A stretch of 64,000 nt of DNA from an uncultured Pseudomonadota bacterium (GCA_903928445.1 CAIYRB010000043.1:1-64000); one strand, 5' to 3'; numbered from the stretch's first letter, positions 44,754-54,222 are shown. The notes: generated by a model from the sequence alone, not told the origin. A program made the numbers and translations.

Positions 44754-46148
44754 TTATAGGTGGATCGCTCCACCCATGGCCACATGGGCTGCTTCCATAA
44801 TTGTTTCCGAGATGGTCGGATGCGGGTGAATGGTGTGGGCGATCTCGTCCACCGTCGTCTCCAGGACCTTGCCGAGAGCAAACTCGGCGATCATTTCCGT
44901 CGCCTTGGCACCGACGATGTGGACGCCGAGCAGCTCGCGGTATTTGGGTTCGTAGAGGATCTTGACGAAGCCTTCGGTGGCATCGTCGATCTTCGCGCGG
45001 GCCATCGGCGCAAAGGGGAACTGCGCCACTTTGTACTCAACCTTGGCTTCTTTGAGGGCCTGTTCGGTGCGGCCAATGCTGGCGATCTCGGGCGCAGTGT
45101 AGATGGCGTTGGGATTGGCTTGGTAATCGATCACCGGTGGCTTGTGGCCAGCGATGACCTCGACGGCGTGGATGCCTTCTGCCGATGCCGTGTGTGCCAG
45201 CGCGGGCGTTGGGATGATGTCGCCGATCGCCCAGACCCAATCGGCGCTGGTGCGGTAGTGCTCGTTGACTTTGACAAAGCCGCGCTCGGTGGTGATCGCC
45301 GCCGTCGCCAAGCCGATGTCCTCGGTCACCGGGGCGCGGCCGATCGCGATCAGGACCTGCTCGAAGGCGCGCGGCTTTTGTCCTTCGGTGGTGACCAGCG
45401 CATGGTCGCCTTGATCTTGCACCGCGGTCAACTTGCTGCCGGTTTCGATGCTGATGTTTTGCTTCTTGAGATGGCGCACGAGTTCTTTAACGGTGTCGGC
45501 ATCCTCAAATGGCAGGATCTGCGGTGCCAGCTCGACGATCGTCACCTGGGTGCCAAAACGCCCATACAGGGAGGCAAACTCCGTCCCGACGACACCGCCG
45601 CCGACGACACACAGGGTCTTTGGCACCGCTTTGAGCGAGAGGATGTCATCCGAGTTGATGATCGACTTACCGTTGGTCTTGGCAAACGGCAGGTCGCGGA
45701 TGCGCGAGCCTGTCGCTAGGACCACGGCTTTGGTCGCCAGGGTGGTGACCTTGCCGTCGTCGGCGGTCACGCTGACCTGGCCCTTGCCCGCCAGGCGGCC
45801 GTGGCCTTGAAATACCTCGATCTTGTTTTTCTTCATCAAAAACCGCAGGCCCTTGCGCTGGGCGTCGACGATGCCTTGCTTGCGAGCGAGGATGCGTTCC
45901 CAATCGTAGGAGACTTGGCCGACGTTGAACCCGAGCTCGCCCGCATGCTGCAGCTTGGTGTAGGTTTTAGCCGCCTCCAGCAGCGCCTTGGTGGGAATGC
46001 AGCCCCAATTTAGGCAGGTGCCGCCGAGGTGCGGTGCTTTTTCGATGAGGGCGGTTTTAAGCCCGAGCTGCGCGGCGCGGATGGCGGCAACTTCGCCTCC
46101 AGGGCCGGAACCAATGACGATCAGGTCGAAGCTAACTGCAGCGGACAT
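44754..46148 (-). CDS. lpdA: Dihydrolipoamide dehydrogenase (E3)
   Basis: A 464-residue flavoprotein that reoxidises the E2 lipoyl group with NAD. FAD site VIGSGPGGEVAAIRAAQLG, redox disulfide GGTCLNWGCIP, NAD site VVGGGVVGTEFASLYGRFG, and the C-terminal active-site HPHPTISE. ATG 46148 is chosen for AGGAG 8 bases upstream. It is transcribed before the E2 gene with 39 bases between. Confidence 0.96.
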   Translation of the reverse strand: MSAAVSFDLIVIGSGPGGEVAAIRAAQLGLKTALIEKAPHLGGTCLNWGCIPTKALLEAAKTYTKLQHAGELGFNVGQVSYDWERILARKQGIVDAQRKGLRFLMKKNKIEVFQGHGRLAGKGQVSVTADDGKVTTLATKAVVLATGSRIRDLPFAKTNGKSIINSDDILSLKAVPKTLCVVGGGVVGTEFASLYGRFGTQVTIVELAPQILPFEDADTVKELVRHLKKQNISIETGSKLTAVQDQGDHALVTTEGQKPRAFEQVLIAIGRAPVTEDIGLATAAITTERGFVKVNEHYRTSADWVWAIGDIIPTPALAHTASAEGIHAVEVIAGHKPPVIDYQANPNAIYTAPEIASIGRTEQALKEAKVEYKVAQFPFAPMARAKIDDATEGFVKILYEPKYRELLGVHIVGAKATEMIAEFALGKVLETTVDEIAHTIHPHPTISETIMEAAHVAMGGAIHL

Positions 46149-46309
46149 AAGAACTCCTGGTGCCATGACCTTGGCGACGGGGCTTACATGACTATGGCGC
46201 CATTATAAGGACCAGGGCCTATCTCGCAAGGCCTCTCCGGACTTTGATGTAACTATAAGTAAATATGGTAAAATAAGTGCTTTAAGGAAAAATATTAAAG
46301 ACATGCCGT
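46149..46309. other. lpdA upstream region
   Basis: No gene seen. AT-rich around 46250-46300, probably the lpdA promoter region. Confidence 0.3.
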
Positions 46310-46503
46310 GAAAATGCCGAAACCTAGGTCGTGGGGCGGCGAATGGTTGCCTCAACATGGGACCTTGCATGAGATGTTGCGACGAAAGCTTTACTGCTAC
46401 CGCGCTGATCATCGACCGCCTCAACGCTGGCACCATGTCGACAGGTGGTAAAACCATAAGCGACAGCGATAAAGCGATCCTTATCAAGTTCCTGACGCCC
46501 TGA
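46310..46503 (+). pseudogene. Decayed cytochrome c-type domain fragment
   Basis: An open frame of about 63 codons after a TGA, with no clear start. It reads GCLNMGPCMRCCDESF, then LIIDRLNAGTMSTGGKTISDSDKAILIKFL and a stop. The second part matches the C-terminal half of the small cytochrome domains in the protein at 30716-31768 (Met ligand in GTMSTGG, then Ser-Asp/Ala-x-(D/E)-Lys and an aromatic/hydrophobic helix). CMRCC looks like a CxxCH motif with the His lost. 46504-46609 shows nothing more. Confidence 0.45.
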
Positions 46504-46609
46504 GCGGCCACGCGAGGTGGTGTGCTTATGATCACTGGAACCAGATTCATGCTAAGGTTGGAGGAGTCAAAAGCGAGTCAGATGGTGCGCCGAACGCGGG
46601 AGGTGGCTG

Positions 46610-46855
46610 GTGGGCAAAGTCATTCAGTTTCCAGGGCCAAATAGCGTCAGCCCAGATATGCAGCGGCTGATGCATATCGCCGATGAGATCGATGCGATCA
46701 TCTTGCGCCACCTGACCGAAGGCGATATCGACCCGCGGGATTTAGCCGGGCTGCTAGCGCACCGCCTCGGTTCGTTTATGCGGCACCTAGAGCAGAAGTC
46801 CTTGCTGTGGGATGTCTGTGAAAAGGTGTTGAAGACCCAGGCAGCAATTGACTAA
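46610..46855 (+). CDS. Small helical protein of unknown function
   Basis: An 81-residue protein with GTG start and GGAGGTG upstream. It is highly charged and helical (MQRLMHIADEIDAIILRHLTEGD, DLAGLLAHRLGSFMRHLE), without signal or membrane segment. The start GKVIQFPGP resembles a short docking motif. No family recognised. A hairpin follows directly. Confidence 0.6.
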   Translation: MGKVIQFPGPNSVSPDMQRLMHIADEIDAIILRHLTEGDIDPRDLAGLLAHRLGSFMRHLEQKSLLWDVCEKVLKTQAAID

Positions 46856-46871
46856 ATAAAAATATGTTTGA

Positions 46872-46904
46872 AGCCTTGGCGGCGCTTTAGCGCGAACCAA
46901 GGCT
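46872..46904. terminator. Hairpin shared by the small gene and the GH5 gene
   Basis: AGCCTTGG (46872-46879) pairs with CCAAGGCT (46897-46904); an inner GCGC/GCGC pair closes the loop. On the minus strand it is followed by TCAAACATATTTTTATTT, a fair U-rich tail, so it can terminate the GH5 gene. The GH5 stop codon (46887-46889) lies in the hairpin loop. Confidence 0.6.
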
Positions 46905-48725
46905 ACAACAAAGTAGCGACTGAGCGACGCCGGATTTCAGGCTCAGTCCCGCAGCGTATTCGTTCAGTCCGCACTGCCCCTTGCGCTGGCCCGGGTCCCA
47001 GTCGCTGGGAGTTTCGGTGGCGCGCGCGTCGCCGCTGGCGAAAGTCTGCGCGTGGCAATCGCCTCCAAGTGGCACTGGGCTTTCCGCGCAGCGCACGCCG
47101 GTGATGCGGTAGGTGAGGGCCGTCCGCTGCTGTGCTACACCAATCAAATAGTTGTTTGCCGGGCAGGTCAATTTATTGTTGCCTGGTGACCAGTCTTGGA
47201 TACCGAAGAGGCCGCCCGCTCCGACATCATGGTCGTCATTGTCCAACGTCACCCACTTAGCCGCTCGACCTAAGGTGACGTAGTCCGTGCAAAGTACTAG
47301 GTGGCCAAATGGCTGAGCGCCGCGCTCCCCGGCACTGATGCCAAGTAGGCGCGCATCGTCGCGACAGGTTGCCTTAAACGATCCCTTGCGCCAGTCTTCT
47401 CGGCTTTGGCTGTGGTCGCTATCCCAATCAGAAAAGATCAAGGCCTCGAAGTGATTGGCGGGATCTTGCTGCCAACCCGGATCGACGCCAGGACCATGCT
47501 GCGGCGTAAATAGCGGCTGCAGGACATCTTTGCGCCAATCGTCCAGCGGTGTTTGCCAGTCGAGGTCTAACCAAGAAAAGGGTTCCATCTCGCCGCTCGG
47601 CTTAGCCCCGGCGTTGACCGCCCAGTAGGCAAAATCGATATCGGTGTCTTGCAAGTACCGGCTGATGTTGTGCAGCCAGGTATGTCCCATGTCGTCGGAC
47701 GCGCTGCCAACGCCAAATTCACTCAGCCACACCGGTGCGGTATAGGCTTGGCTGGGGGTGACGGCAAAGCCCCACTCCAGTGTCATGCGCTCGCGAAAGG
47801 ACTCGTAGTCCATGGCACCGTATGGCTTACCGATAGGTTCTGGGCTGGTGTAGGCATAGTTGTGGGCGGAGTAGACCAGGCGGTCGGCAACCTTGAGCCG
47901 AACCGGATCGGTGCGCGCAAAGCGCAGCTGGTCTCTAGGAAAGTTAAGCCCTTCGACGATCATTAAAAGATTTGGGTTGATACCGAGGATGCGGTTACCG
48001 GCCGTCTCGGCCGCCGCGCGCCAATCGTTCGGACCCTGGCCCCAATGTGGAATATTAGGTACGTAGGTGCCACCAAGCTTGGTGACGCGGATCTCGTTAC
48101 GCAGGTCCGTGCCAACAACCCCTGGGTTGTTCTGGTAGCGTGCCGCCATCATCGCCCAGTCATCAAGCCACTGCGCCTCGCTGTAGTCCTTGGTGTACCA
48201 CAGGCCGTCATCATCATAGGAGCAGCACCACATCGGATGGGTGGTGTGGTTGTTCAGGATGACCGCTAAACCCTGCTTTGTCAGCTCCTGCACCACGGCA
48301 TCGAGGACCTCAAGCGGAGTGTGGCCGACCAGGGCCGGGTTGGCCGCGACGCTGCGCTGCTCGACGCTGGTGGTCACGTGCAGCATGTGGTTGGAAAAGG
48401 GCAGGCGAATCGAGTTGAAGCCACTGGATTTAATGGCCTTGACGATGTCGGGTAGGGCTGCGGTGCCCAGGCCACCTGGGACCATCTCGACGTCGCTAGC
48501 GCCGTACCAATTGATGGCGGCCAATTTGAAACGGTGGTCGTCTCGGTCGACGATGTACCGTCCATGGGTGTGCAGGGGCCACGCTGGTTGGCCTGGAATT
48601 GCTGGTAATTCAGCCGCGCGTAAGCACGTGGCTGAGGTCGCTAGATAGAGTCCAAGAGAAGCTTGAAAGAATAGACTGCGCAAAGTACAGCTCGATGTAT
48701 CGGGGGCAGTTTTTGGTGCGAGCAT
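46887..48725 (-). CDS. Glycoside hydrolase family 5 (cellulase-like), secreted
   Basis: A 612-residue secreted glycosidase. After the signal (to about residue 37) the GH5 barrel runs to about 410: INWYGASD, GFNSIRLPFSNHM, VILNNHTTHPMWC, the acid/base Glu in DLRNEI near 210, YSAHNYAY and the nucleophile Glu in WLSEFGVG near 340. The C-terminal about 200 residues form a Cys-rich region with two related units (KATCRDDARLLGISAG and KGQCGLNEYAAGLSLK, each after DWDxxxxxR/K), seen in some secreted cellulases. Expected substrates are beta-glucans; the exact specificity is unclear. Confidence 0.9.
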   Translation of the reverse strand: MLAPKTAPDTSSCTLRSLFFQASLGLYLATSATCLRAAELPAIPGQPAWPLHTHGRYIVDRDDHRFKLAAINWYGASDVEMVPGGLGTAALPDIVKAIKSSGFNSIRLPFSNHMLHVTTSVEQRSVAANPALVGHTPLEVLDAVVQELTKQGLAVILNNHTTHPMWCCSYDDDGLWYTKDYSEAQWLDDWAMMAARYQNNPGVVGTDLRNEIRVTKLGGTYVPNIPHWGQGPNDWRAAAETAGNRILGINPNLLMIVEGLNFPRDQLRFARTDPVRLKVADRLVYSAHNYAYTSPEPIGKPYGAMDYESFRERMTLEWGFAVTPSQAYTAPVWLSEFGVGSASDDMGHTWLHNISRYLQDTDIDFAYWAVNAGAKPSGEMEPFSWLDLDWQTPLDDWRKDVLQPLFTPQHGPGVDPGWQQDPANHFEALIFSDWDSDHSQSREDWRKGSFKATCRDDARLLGISAGERGAQPFGHLVLCTDYVTLGRAAKWVTLDNDDHDVGAGGLFGIQDWSPGNNKLTCPANNYLIGVAQQRTALTYRITGVRCAESPVPLGGDCHAQTFASGDARATETPSDWDPGQRKGQCGLNEYAAGLSLKSGVAQSLLCCSLGSR

Positions 48726-48868
48726 AAAACGGAAGTAAGCATCTGATAGTTCGACTATGGCCGTTTGTCAATTCAAGAATGTCGCTTCTAGCCAGTTTTT
48801 CCAGTGAAAATGGCAGCCTACGGGTGGTTTTTGTTTACTTCTTGCATCGACTTCAGGCGCCTAAGGGC

Positions 48869-49972
48869 CTAATGGCTGTTGGCTTTGATTTCGGCCCAGA
48901 TGCGGTCGTATTCTGTGGTTGCATCACCCAGATCGTGCATCATTTCGCATTGGGTCAGCACCTCATCGCTCGGATAAATGACCTTATTGTCTCGCAACGA
49001 CGCCGGCAGAATAGCCCGAGTGCCCGTCACCACGGGTCCCGACAGCATCCGCTTGACGAAGTCTGCCTGGGTCGTCGCTTCATAGAAGTAGTTCAATAGT
49101 TCATAGGCCTCTTCGACGTGGGCAGCATCCTTCGGGATGACCATGTTGTCGATAGACAGCGTGCCGCCTTCTTTCGGCACAATAAATTTGATGGCCTTGC
49201 CACTATCTCTTGCTGCCACTAGCGCTTCGCCTGAGTACATTTGCGCCATCACCACCTCACCGCCGGATAACAGGTTCAAGGGTGTTGAGTTAAAAGCCTT
49301 AATGTTTGGCTTGGCCGCGGAAAGTACCGACTTGGCGCGGTTGAGGTCGTCTTTATTGGTCGAATTGAGGCTTACACCGTTGAGCTTAAGCGCGGCGGCC
49401 ATCCCTTCTCGCACGTCATCGAGCAGGGAGATGCGGCCTTTTACCTGATTGTTTTGCAATAGATCGCGCCAACTGGTCACTGGGTCTGGATAGGCGTTGG
49501 TGTTCACCGCAATACCGGTGATCGCCCAAGCGTAGGGTAGCGACCATTTGTTGTCTGGATCGTAGGACTTGCCGAGGAATTTGTGATCGACATTGCGGAC
49601 ATTGGTGATTTTACTCTTGTCGATTTCGCGGATCAGGCCGAGCTTGATCATGGCGGTTACCATGTAGTCTGAAGGTACGACGACGTCGAAACCACCGGCG
49701 CCAGCTTGCAGTTTGGCAAGTAGCTCTTCGTTCGACGAGTAGTTGGACTCCCGCACCTCAATGCCGGTGCGACGAGTGAATTCGGCCAGCATTTCAGGCG
49801 AGGTGTACTGAGCCCAGATGTAGAGGTTGATGATCCGCTGCGTCCCCGGCTGCGCGGCTTGGCTAGCCGTTGTCGCATCCTTCTTTTTAAACCAAGTGCA
49901 GCCGCACAGACTCAAGGTCAACAGGCCGACGATCACCCGGGTGATGAGGGTTGTATGGGGCTTAGCGGGCAT
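48869..49972 (-). CDS. potD: Polyamine-type ABC transporter substrate-binding lipoprotein
   Basis: A 367-residue binding protein (lipobox LSLCGC near residue 24) of the PotD/PotF family: INLYIWAQYTSPEMLAEF at the mature start, VVVPSDYMVTAMIKLGL, WSLPYAWAITGIAVN, and FIVPKEGGTLSIDNMVIPKDA near the C-terminus. Such proteins bind spermidine or putrescine. It is divergent from the potABC genes; 72 bases separate the two starts. This split arrangement, with the receptor on its own transcript, is less usual than a potABCD operon. Confidence 0.9.
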   Translation of the reverse strand: MPAKPHTTLITRVIVGLLTLSLCGCTWFKKKDATTASQAAQPGTQRIINLYIWAQYTSPEMLAEFTRRTGIEVRESNYSSNEELLAKLQAGAGGFDVVVPSDYMVTAMIKLGLIREIDKSKITNVRNVDHKFLGKSYDPDNKWSLPYAWAITGIAVNTNAYPDPVTSWRDLLQNNQVKGRISLLDDVREGMAAALKLNGVSLNSTNKDDLNRAKSVLSAAKPNIKAFNSTPLNLLSGGEVVMAQMYSGEALVAARDSGKAIKFIVPKEGGTLSIDNMVIPKDAAHVEEAYELLNYFYEATTQADFVKRMLSGPVVTGTRAILPASLRDNKVIYPSDEVLTQCEMMHDLGDATTEYDRIWAEIKANSH

Positions 49973-50044
49973 GTATCGTCTCCAAACAGGTAAACACTGG
50001 TGTAAACCATAAGCCTTTGGGGCCGTGTGGCGGGACGCTGATAT

Positions 50045-51181
50045 ATGTTGGAAATGCGGGGCATTGACAAGACTTTTGATGGGAAGGCGGTCCTCTCGTC
50101 GGTCTCGCTTGCGCTTTCTGCCGGTGAATTCTTCTCGATCCTTGGGCCCAGCGGTTGTGGCAAATCAACCTTGCTCCGTATTCTTGCTGGGTTCGACCAT
50201 CCCGACCGTGGCGAGGTCTACCTGAATGGTGCCTCCGTCACTAAGACGCCACCCCACGCTCGTCCCGTGAACATGGTGTTTCAGCGTTATGCTCTATTCC
50301 CGCACATGGACGTGGCTGAAAATGTCGCGTTTAGCCTCCGGCTAGGCAAAGTGGCGCGTCCCGAGCGCCTGCGCCGTGTCGAAGAGGCCCTAGCCCTGGT
50401 TGCCATGGAGGGTTTTGCAGGCCGCCGCATCGATACCCTATCCGGTGGGGAGCAGCAACGAGTGGCCTTGGCGCGAGCTCTGATCAACCGCCCCAAGGTC
50501 CTGCTCCTAGACGAGCCGCTCAGTGCGTTGGACCTAAAAATAAGGGTACGCATGCAGGCCGAGTTGCGCTCCCTGCAGCGGCGCCTAGGAATGACCTTTG
50601 TGTTTGTTACCCATGATCAGAGCGAGGCTCTGACCATGTCAGACCGCATCGCCGTGATGAACCGTGGTCGGGTCGAGCAGGTCGGCTCGCCTCAGGACGT
50701 TTACGAACGGCCCGATACCGCGTTTGTGGCGTCATTTCTCGGTGCCATGAACCGCCTACGAGGTCATTTCGCTGGTCCTGCCTCGGGCAAGTCGACTCAC
50801 GGCTGGGTCGATCTTGGTGAAGGGAGGCGTTTTATGGCGCGTTTGCCGCGCCTGCAGCAAAATCTTCCCATCGGACGCGAGGTTCAAGTGCAGGTGAGGC
50901 CCGAGAAGGTCCAGCTCGCCAAGATCAAGGAGCTGGCGCCAGCATCCGCAGCGCCAAACGTGCACCTAAACGAGTTTACTTGCACGCTGAGTGACATCTT
51001 CTATCGTGGCGCAACGGTTGATATTAGTGGACTTTTTCAGGCGCAAACGAGCTTGGTTACGGCCACGCTGTTGAACGCCGACCGGGTGGCTACTGGTCTG
51101 TGCGTGGGCGACTTAGTGAAGTTTGGCTTTTGTGCCGATGATGCGTGGATTTTGAGCTCTGAGGACTCCCATGAAGCATAA
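50045..51181 (+). CDS. potA: Polyamine-type ABC transporter ATP-binding protein
   Basis: A 378-residue ATPase: Walker A GPSGCGKSTL, Q-loop VFQRYALFPHM, signature LSGGEQQRVALARAL, Walker B VLLLDEPLSALD, His switch FVTHDQ. The C-terminal about 110 residues form a TOBE-type regulatory domain (QVQVRPEKVQL). ATG 50045 has only a weak binding site. It overlaps potB by 11 bases. Confidence 0.94.
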   Translation: MLEMRGIDKTFDGKAVLSSVSLALSAGEFFSILGPSGCGKSTLLRILAGFDHPDRGEVYLNGASVTKTPPHARPVNMVFQRYALFPHMDVAENVAFSLRLGKVARPERLRRVEEALALVAMEGFAGRRIDTLSGGEQQRVALARALINRPKVLLLDEPLSALDLKIRVRMQAELRSLQRRLGMTFVFVTHDQSEALTMSDRIAVMNRGRVEQVGSPQDVYERPDTAFVASFLGAMNRLRGHFAGPASGKSTHGWVDLGEGRRFMARLPRLQQNLPIGREVQVQVRPEKVQLAKIKELAPASAAPNVHLNEFTCTLSDIFYRGATVDISGLFQAQTSLVTATLLNADRVATGLCVGDLVKFGFCADDAWILSSEDSHEA

Positions 51182-52016
51182 GGGTGTTGGCCTTGCGCTG
51201 CCCCTAGCGCTCTGGCTAGGGGCATTCCTGGTCCTTCCGGTCGCATTTGTGGCCGTATATAGCCTGCTCAAGCGGGGAGCCTACGGCGAGGTGATTTGGA
51301 CGCTATCGCTGCACAACTACGCCCGCGCGATGGATGCTCTATATCTCGGGATTTTTGCCAAAAGTCTGATGCTCGCGGCCTTGACTACAGGCGTCTGCAT
51401 GATCATTGGCTTGCCTCTGGCCTACACCATCGCCACTGCCACCAAAACATGGCGTTCACTGCTGCTAGCCGTTCTCATGGTGCCCTTTCTGACTAACTTT
51501 GTCGTCCGGGTCTATGCGATCCGGGTGATTCTAGGGGTCGAAGGACCGATCAATCGTGCGCTGATCGCCAGCGGTTTGTTGACCGAACCGCTGATGATGA
51601 CCGATTCGCTTTTTGCCGTCGCCGTGGGGATGGTGACAAACTATCTGCCATTTATGACGCTGCCCATTTACGTGGTACTCGAGGCGTTTGACTTTTCATT
51701 GCTCGAGGCAGCTGCAGATCTTGGTGCTCGTGGCTGGACGATATTGTTCAAGGTCATCTTGCCGCTTAGCCGCCAGGGACTCGTCTCAGGCGCGACATTG
51801 GTCTTTATTCCTGTGCTTGGTGAATACATGATCCCCGACTTGCTCGGTGGGGCTCGTACCATGCTGCTTGGGAACTTGATGACCGAACAGTTTCTTAAAG
51901 CGCGTGATTGGCCGTTCGGAGCTGCCTTGGCGATGATTTTGATCCTGGCCATGCTGGGTAGTTTTGCCGTGCAGCGAGCCCTGGCTGGTAAGGGGGCGAC
52001 GCTTGCGAAAGCGTGA
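51171..52016 (+). CDS. potB: Polyamine-type ABC transporter permease PotB
   Basis: A 281-residue inner-membrane permease with six membrane segments and the cytoplasmic EAA loop (LEAAADLGARGWTILFKVILP near 180-200). YTIATAT and RVYAIRVILG match PotB/PotH. GAGGAC precedes ATG 51171. It overlaps potA upstream and potC downstream. Confidence 0.92.
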   Translation: MKHKGVGLALPLALWLGAFLVLPVAFVAVYSLLKRGAYGEVIWTLSLHNYARAMDALYLGIFAKSLMLAALTTGVCMIIGLPLAYTIATATKTWRSLLLAVLMVPFLTNFVVRVYAIRVILGVEGPINRALIASGLLTEPLMMTDSLFAVAVGMVTNYLPFMTLPIYVVLEAFDFSLLEAAADLGARGWTILFKVILPLSRQGLVSGATLVFIPVLGEYMIPDLLGGARTMLLGNLMTEQFLKARDWPFGAALAMILILAMLGSFAVQRALAGKGATLAKA

Positions 52017-52809
52017 CGAAAAGCCGCGGCCAGCCCCGCACATTGCCGCCAAAATCATCACGGTTGGTGCCTTCAGCCTGCTGCTGATACCCTTACTCGC
52101 CGTGGTGATTTACTCGTTTTTTGCGCCGGTGTCTGCGGCGGGAGGGTTGGTATGGCGCCCGAGTTTGATGTGGTACGAACGACTCTTTCAAGATCAGCTT
52201 CTCGGTCAAACGCTGATTTTGAGCCTCCAGGTGGCGGCCATGACTAGCGTCCTTGCAACCCTCCTTGGCGTCACAGGGGCGATGGCTTTGGAGCGCGCAC
52301 AGTTTCCCGGCCGCCGTTTCCTCGCATCTTTGACCGTGGTGCCTTTAGTCATGCCCGAATTGGTGATGGGGCTTGCTTCAGTTATTTGGTTTGCTTTCCT
52401 TGGCGTCAGACTGGGTGTGCATACGATCGTGATGGCCCACGTCACCTTTGCGCTCTCGTACGTGGTGATCACGGTGCGGGCGCGGCTGGCGGATTTTGAT
52501 ACCAGTCTGGAGGAAGCGGCAGCAGATTTGGGCGCTACGCCGGGGCAGGTCTTTCGCACGGTCACCTTGCCGCTGATAGCTCCCGCGATCGTCGCTGGGG
52601 CGATGATGGCCTTTACCCTTTCGTTTGACGATTTTCTTATCAGCTTTTTCACGGCCGGAGCCGGGTCGGATACCCTGCCGATGCGGCTATATTCGATGAT
52701 TCGCTTTGGTTTGAACCGAGAAATCTACGCCCTGTCCAGCCTCTTAATCTTCGTCACCGCCATCGGCATGGGCGTCAGCTATAAACTACGTGTAGGACGT
52801 AAGATCTAG
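52003..52809 (+). CDS. potC: Polyamine-type ABC transporter permease PotC
   Basis: A 268-residue permease with six segments and the EAA loop (LEEAAADLGATPGQVFRTVTLP). TTG 52003 is preferred as start since AAGGGGG is 8 bases upstream and it overlaps the potB stop by 14 bases; an upstream TTG at 51964 is possible. With PotA, PotB and PotD it completes an importer. Confidence 0.9.
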   Translation: MRKRDEKPRPAPHIAAKIITVGAFSLLLIPLLAVVIYSFFAPVSAAGGLVWRPSLMWYERLFQDQLLGQTLILSLQVAAMTSVLATLLGVTGAMALERAQFPGRRFLASLTVVPLVMPELVMGLASVIWFAFLGVRLGVHTIVMAHVTFALSYVVITVRARLADFDTSLEEAAADLGATPGQVFRTVTLPLIAPAIVAGAMMAFTLSFDDFLISFFTAGAGSDTLPMRLYSMIRFGLNREIYALSSLLIFVTAIGMGVSYKLRVGRKI

Positions 52810-52818
52810 CGTGCGACA

Positions 52819-54222
52819 TCATGATTCATTCGAACTAGGCGGAGCCACCTGCGTCCCTGACTCGGTCGGAGCCGCCGGCGCCCCTTGCTCCGTCGGCTCG
52901 CTCCCTGAAGCAGGCGTCGTTTGATCACGAATAATCGTGCAGCGCCGCAGAAAGTCGCTGCCGTCTTTATCAGCCTTGGCATCGTAGACTCGCTCGAGGC
53001 TTGCCTGCTCGGTGTCGACTTTATACGGTGTACCGTCGGCGAGAAAATCAGTCGCCATCTGGAGGAACCCATTTAGCCAGTAAGGATCGGCGACGCTATG
53101 GTAAAAATCAGGCCGCGAAAAGAATGAATGGCCAACCTCGTGCGGATGGGCGCAGATGTTCACCTGACCTGGCGCACTGACTAGCTGCTGGACCGCAGCC
53201 GCTCGGCGCATCTGTATGGTACCTGCGCCAGTGTCAAACTCCGAGAAGATATACTGAACCTGCGGCAGCGGGGCCGCCGCGGGTAACGCGCGCAGTCGTC
53301 TGAAAATTTCGTCGCCAAAGCCGATGACGGCGGCTAGGTTACCTAGCTTAAAATTACAAAAACCTCGCCTCGCGGCTTTGCCTGGTTCACCGGCGTTTTG
53401 GACAAAGCAGTTATCGCTCCAGCCCATTGGGCGGTGCCCAACAATGGACATGTCCGCCGCCAGCTCCACTAGAACGGTGTTTTCGAAGCGGTACAGAAAG
53501 CGGTCCAGGGCGTGCTTGATGGTTCTGACGAACGTCGATTTAATCGGGGCGGTTTCATACTTTCCGGGTGCGCCATAGAAAGGCGAGGTCAGCAGGGCCC
53601 GCTGGTAGAGCCCCGGCTGGTCGAGATAAGCAAAGGTTGCCAGCTCGCCACCAACGGACAGGCCCATGACCATTTTATCGCCGTTAAAACTCTGGACGAG
53701 TTGATTCACGTCGTGGACGAAGTCTTCGTAGCGCTTGACACCCTGACTGCGAATCTCCGGCAGATACTCGCCATAATAATCGGCCAGACTCTTGCCGGCG
53801 ACGGTTTTGCCGGTGCTTGGCACGGGTACTGGTGCTCGGCCTTGACCGGGCATCAGCGGTGCAAAGGCGTTGACACCCTTTTTCGCCAGGATGTGCGCCA
53901 GTTCGATAAACTGATTTGGACAGGCGGAGAAGCCGTGAAAGAACACCGCTGTGCCCTTGAAAGGGACGCTGGGATCGGCGGGAACAATCAGTGTGCGGCA
54001 ATCGGTGGGCTCATCACCAGGGTCGGTTTGGACCTGATAAGCATTGTATTTGGCGAGCAAATCCTTACTTCCCGCGGTGGCCTTGGCGATAAAATCATTG
54101 CCGTCCACAGCGCCATCCTCGGACGCCGAAATTCTTAATCCTCCGGTCTTACAAGCTAAAACGCTCACCATGGTCAAGGCGACGAAGCCGCTCTTGCGGC
54201 GTACGGTGCACCAACGCAACAT
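52819..54222 (-). CDS. Alpha/beta hydrolase lipoprotein (esterase/lysophospholipase-like)
   Basis: A 467-residue lipoprotein (lipobox SVLAC near residue 24). The core holds VFFHGFSACPNQFIELAHIL (oxyanion loop), LMPGQGRAP, and nucleophile Ser in MVMGLSVGGELATF near 205; an acid in the EFDTGAGT region and a His in HPHEVGHSFFS are candidates for the rest of the triad. It probably acts on lipids or esters at the cell surface. It ends in a Pro/Thr/Ser/Gly tail. Convergent with potC, 9 bases apart. GGGAGG upstream of ATG. Confidence 0.85.
   Translation of the reverse strand: MLRWCTVRRKSGFVALTMVSVLACKTGGLRISASEDGAVDGNDFIAKATAGSKDLLAKYNAYQVQTDPGDEPTDCRTLIVPADPSVPFKGTAVFFHGFSACPNQFIELAHILAKKGVNAFAPLMPGQGRAPVPVPSTGKTVAGKSLADYYGEYLPEIRSQGVKRYEDFVHDVNQLVQSFNGDKMVMGLSVGGELATFAYLDQPGLYQRALLTSPFYGAPGKYETAPIKSTFVRTIKHALDRFLYRFENTVLVELAADMSIVGHRPMGWSDNCFVQNAGEPGKAARRGFCNFKLGNLAAVIGFGDEIFRRLRALPAAAPLPQVQYIFSEFDTGAGTIQMRRAAAVQQLVSAPGQVNICAHPHEVGHSFFSRPDFYHSVADPYWLNGFLQMATDFLADGTPYKVDTEQASLERVYDAKADKDGSDFLRRCTIIRDQTTPASGSEPTEQGAPAAPTESGTQVAPPSSNES

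Noticed and set aside
46203-46550. 115-codon minus-strand frame upstream of lpdA
   Set aside because: No binding site or domain; the opposite strand gives a better explanation (cytochrome fragment).
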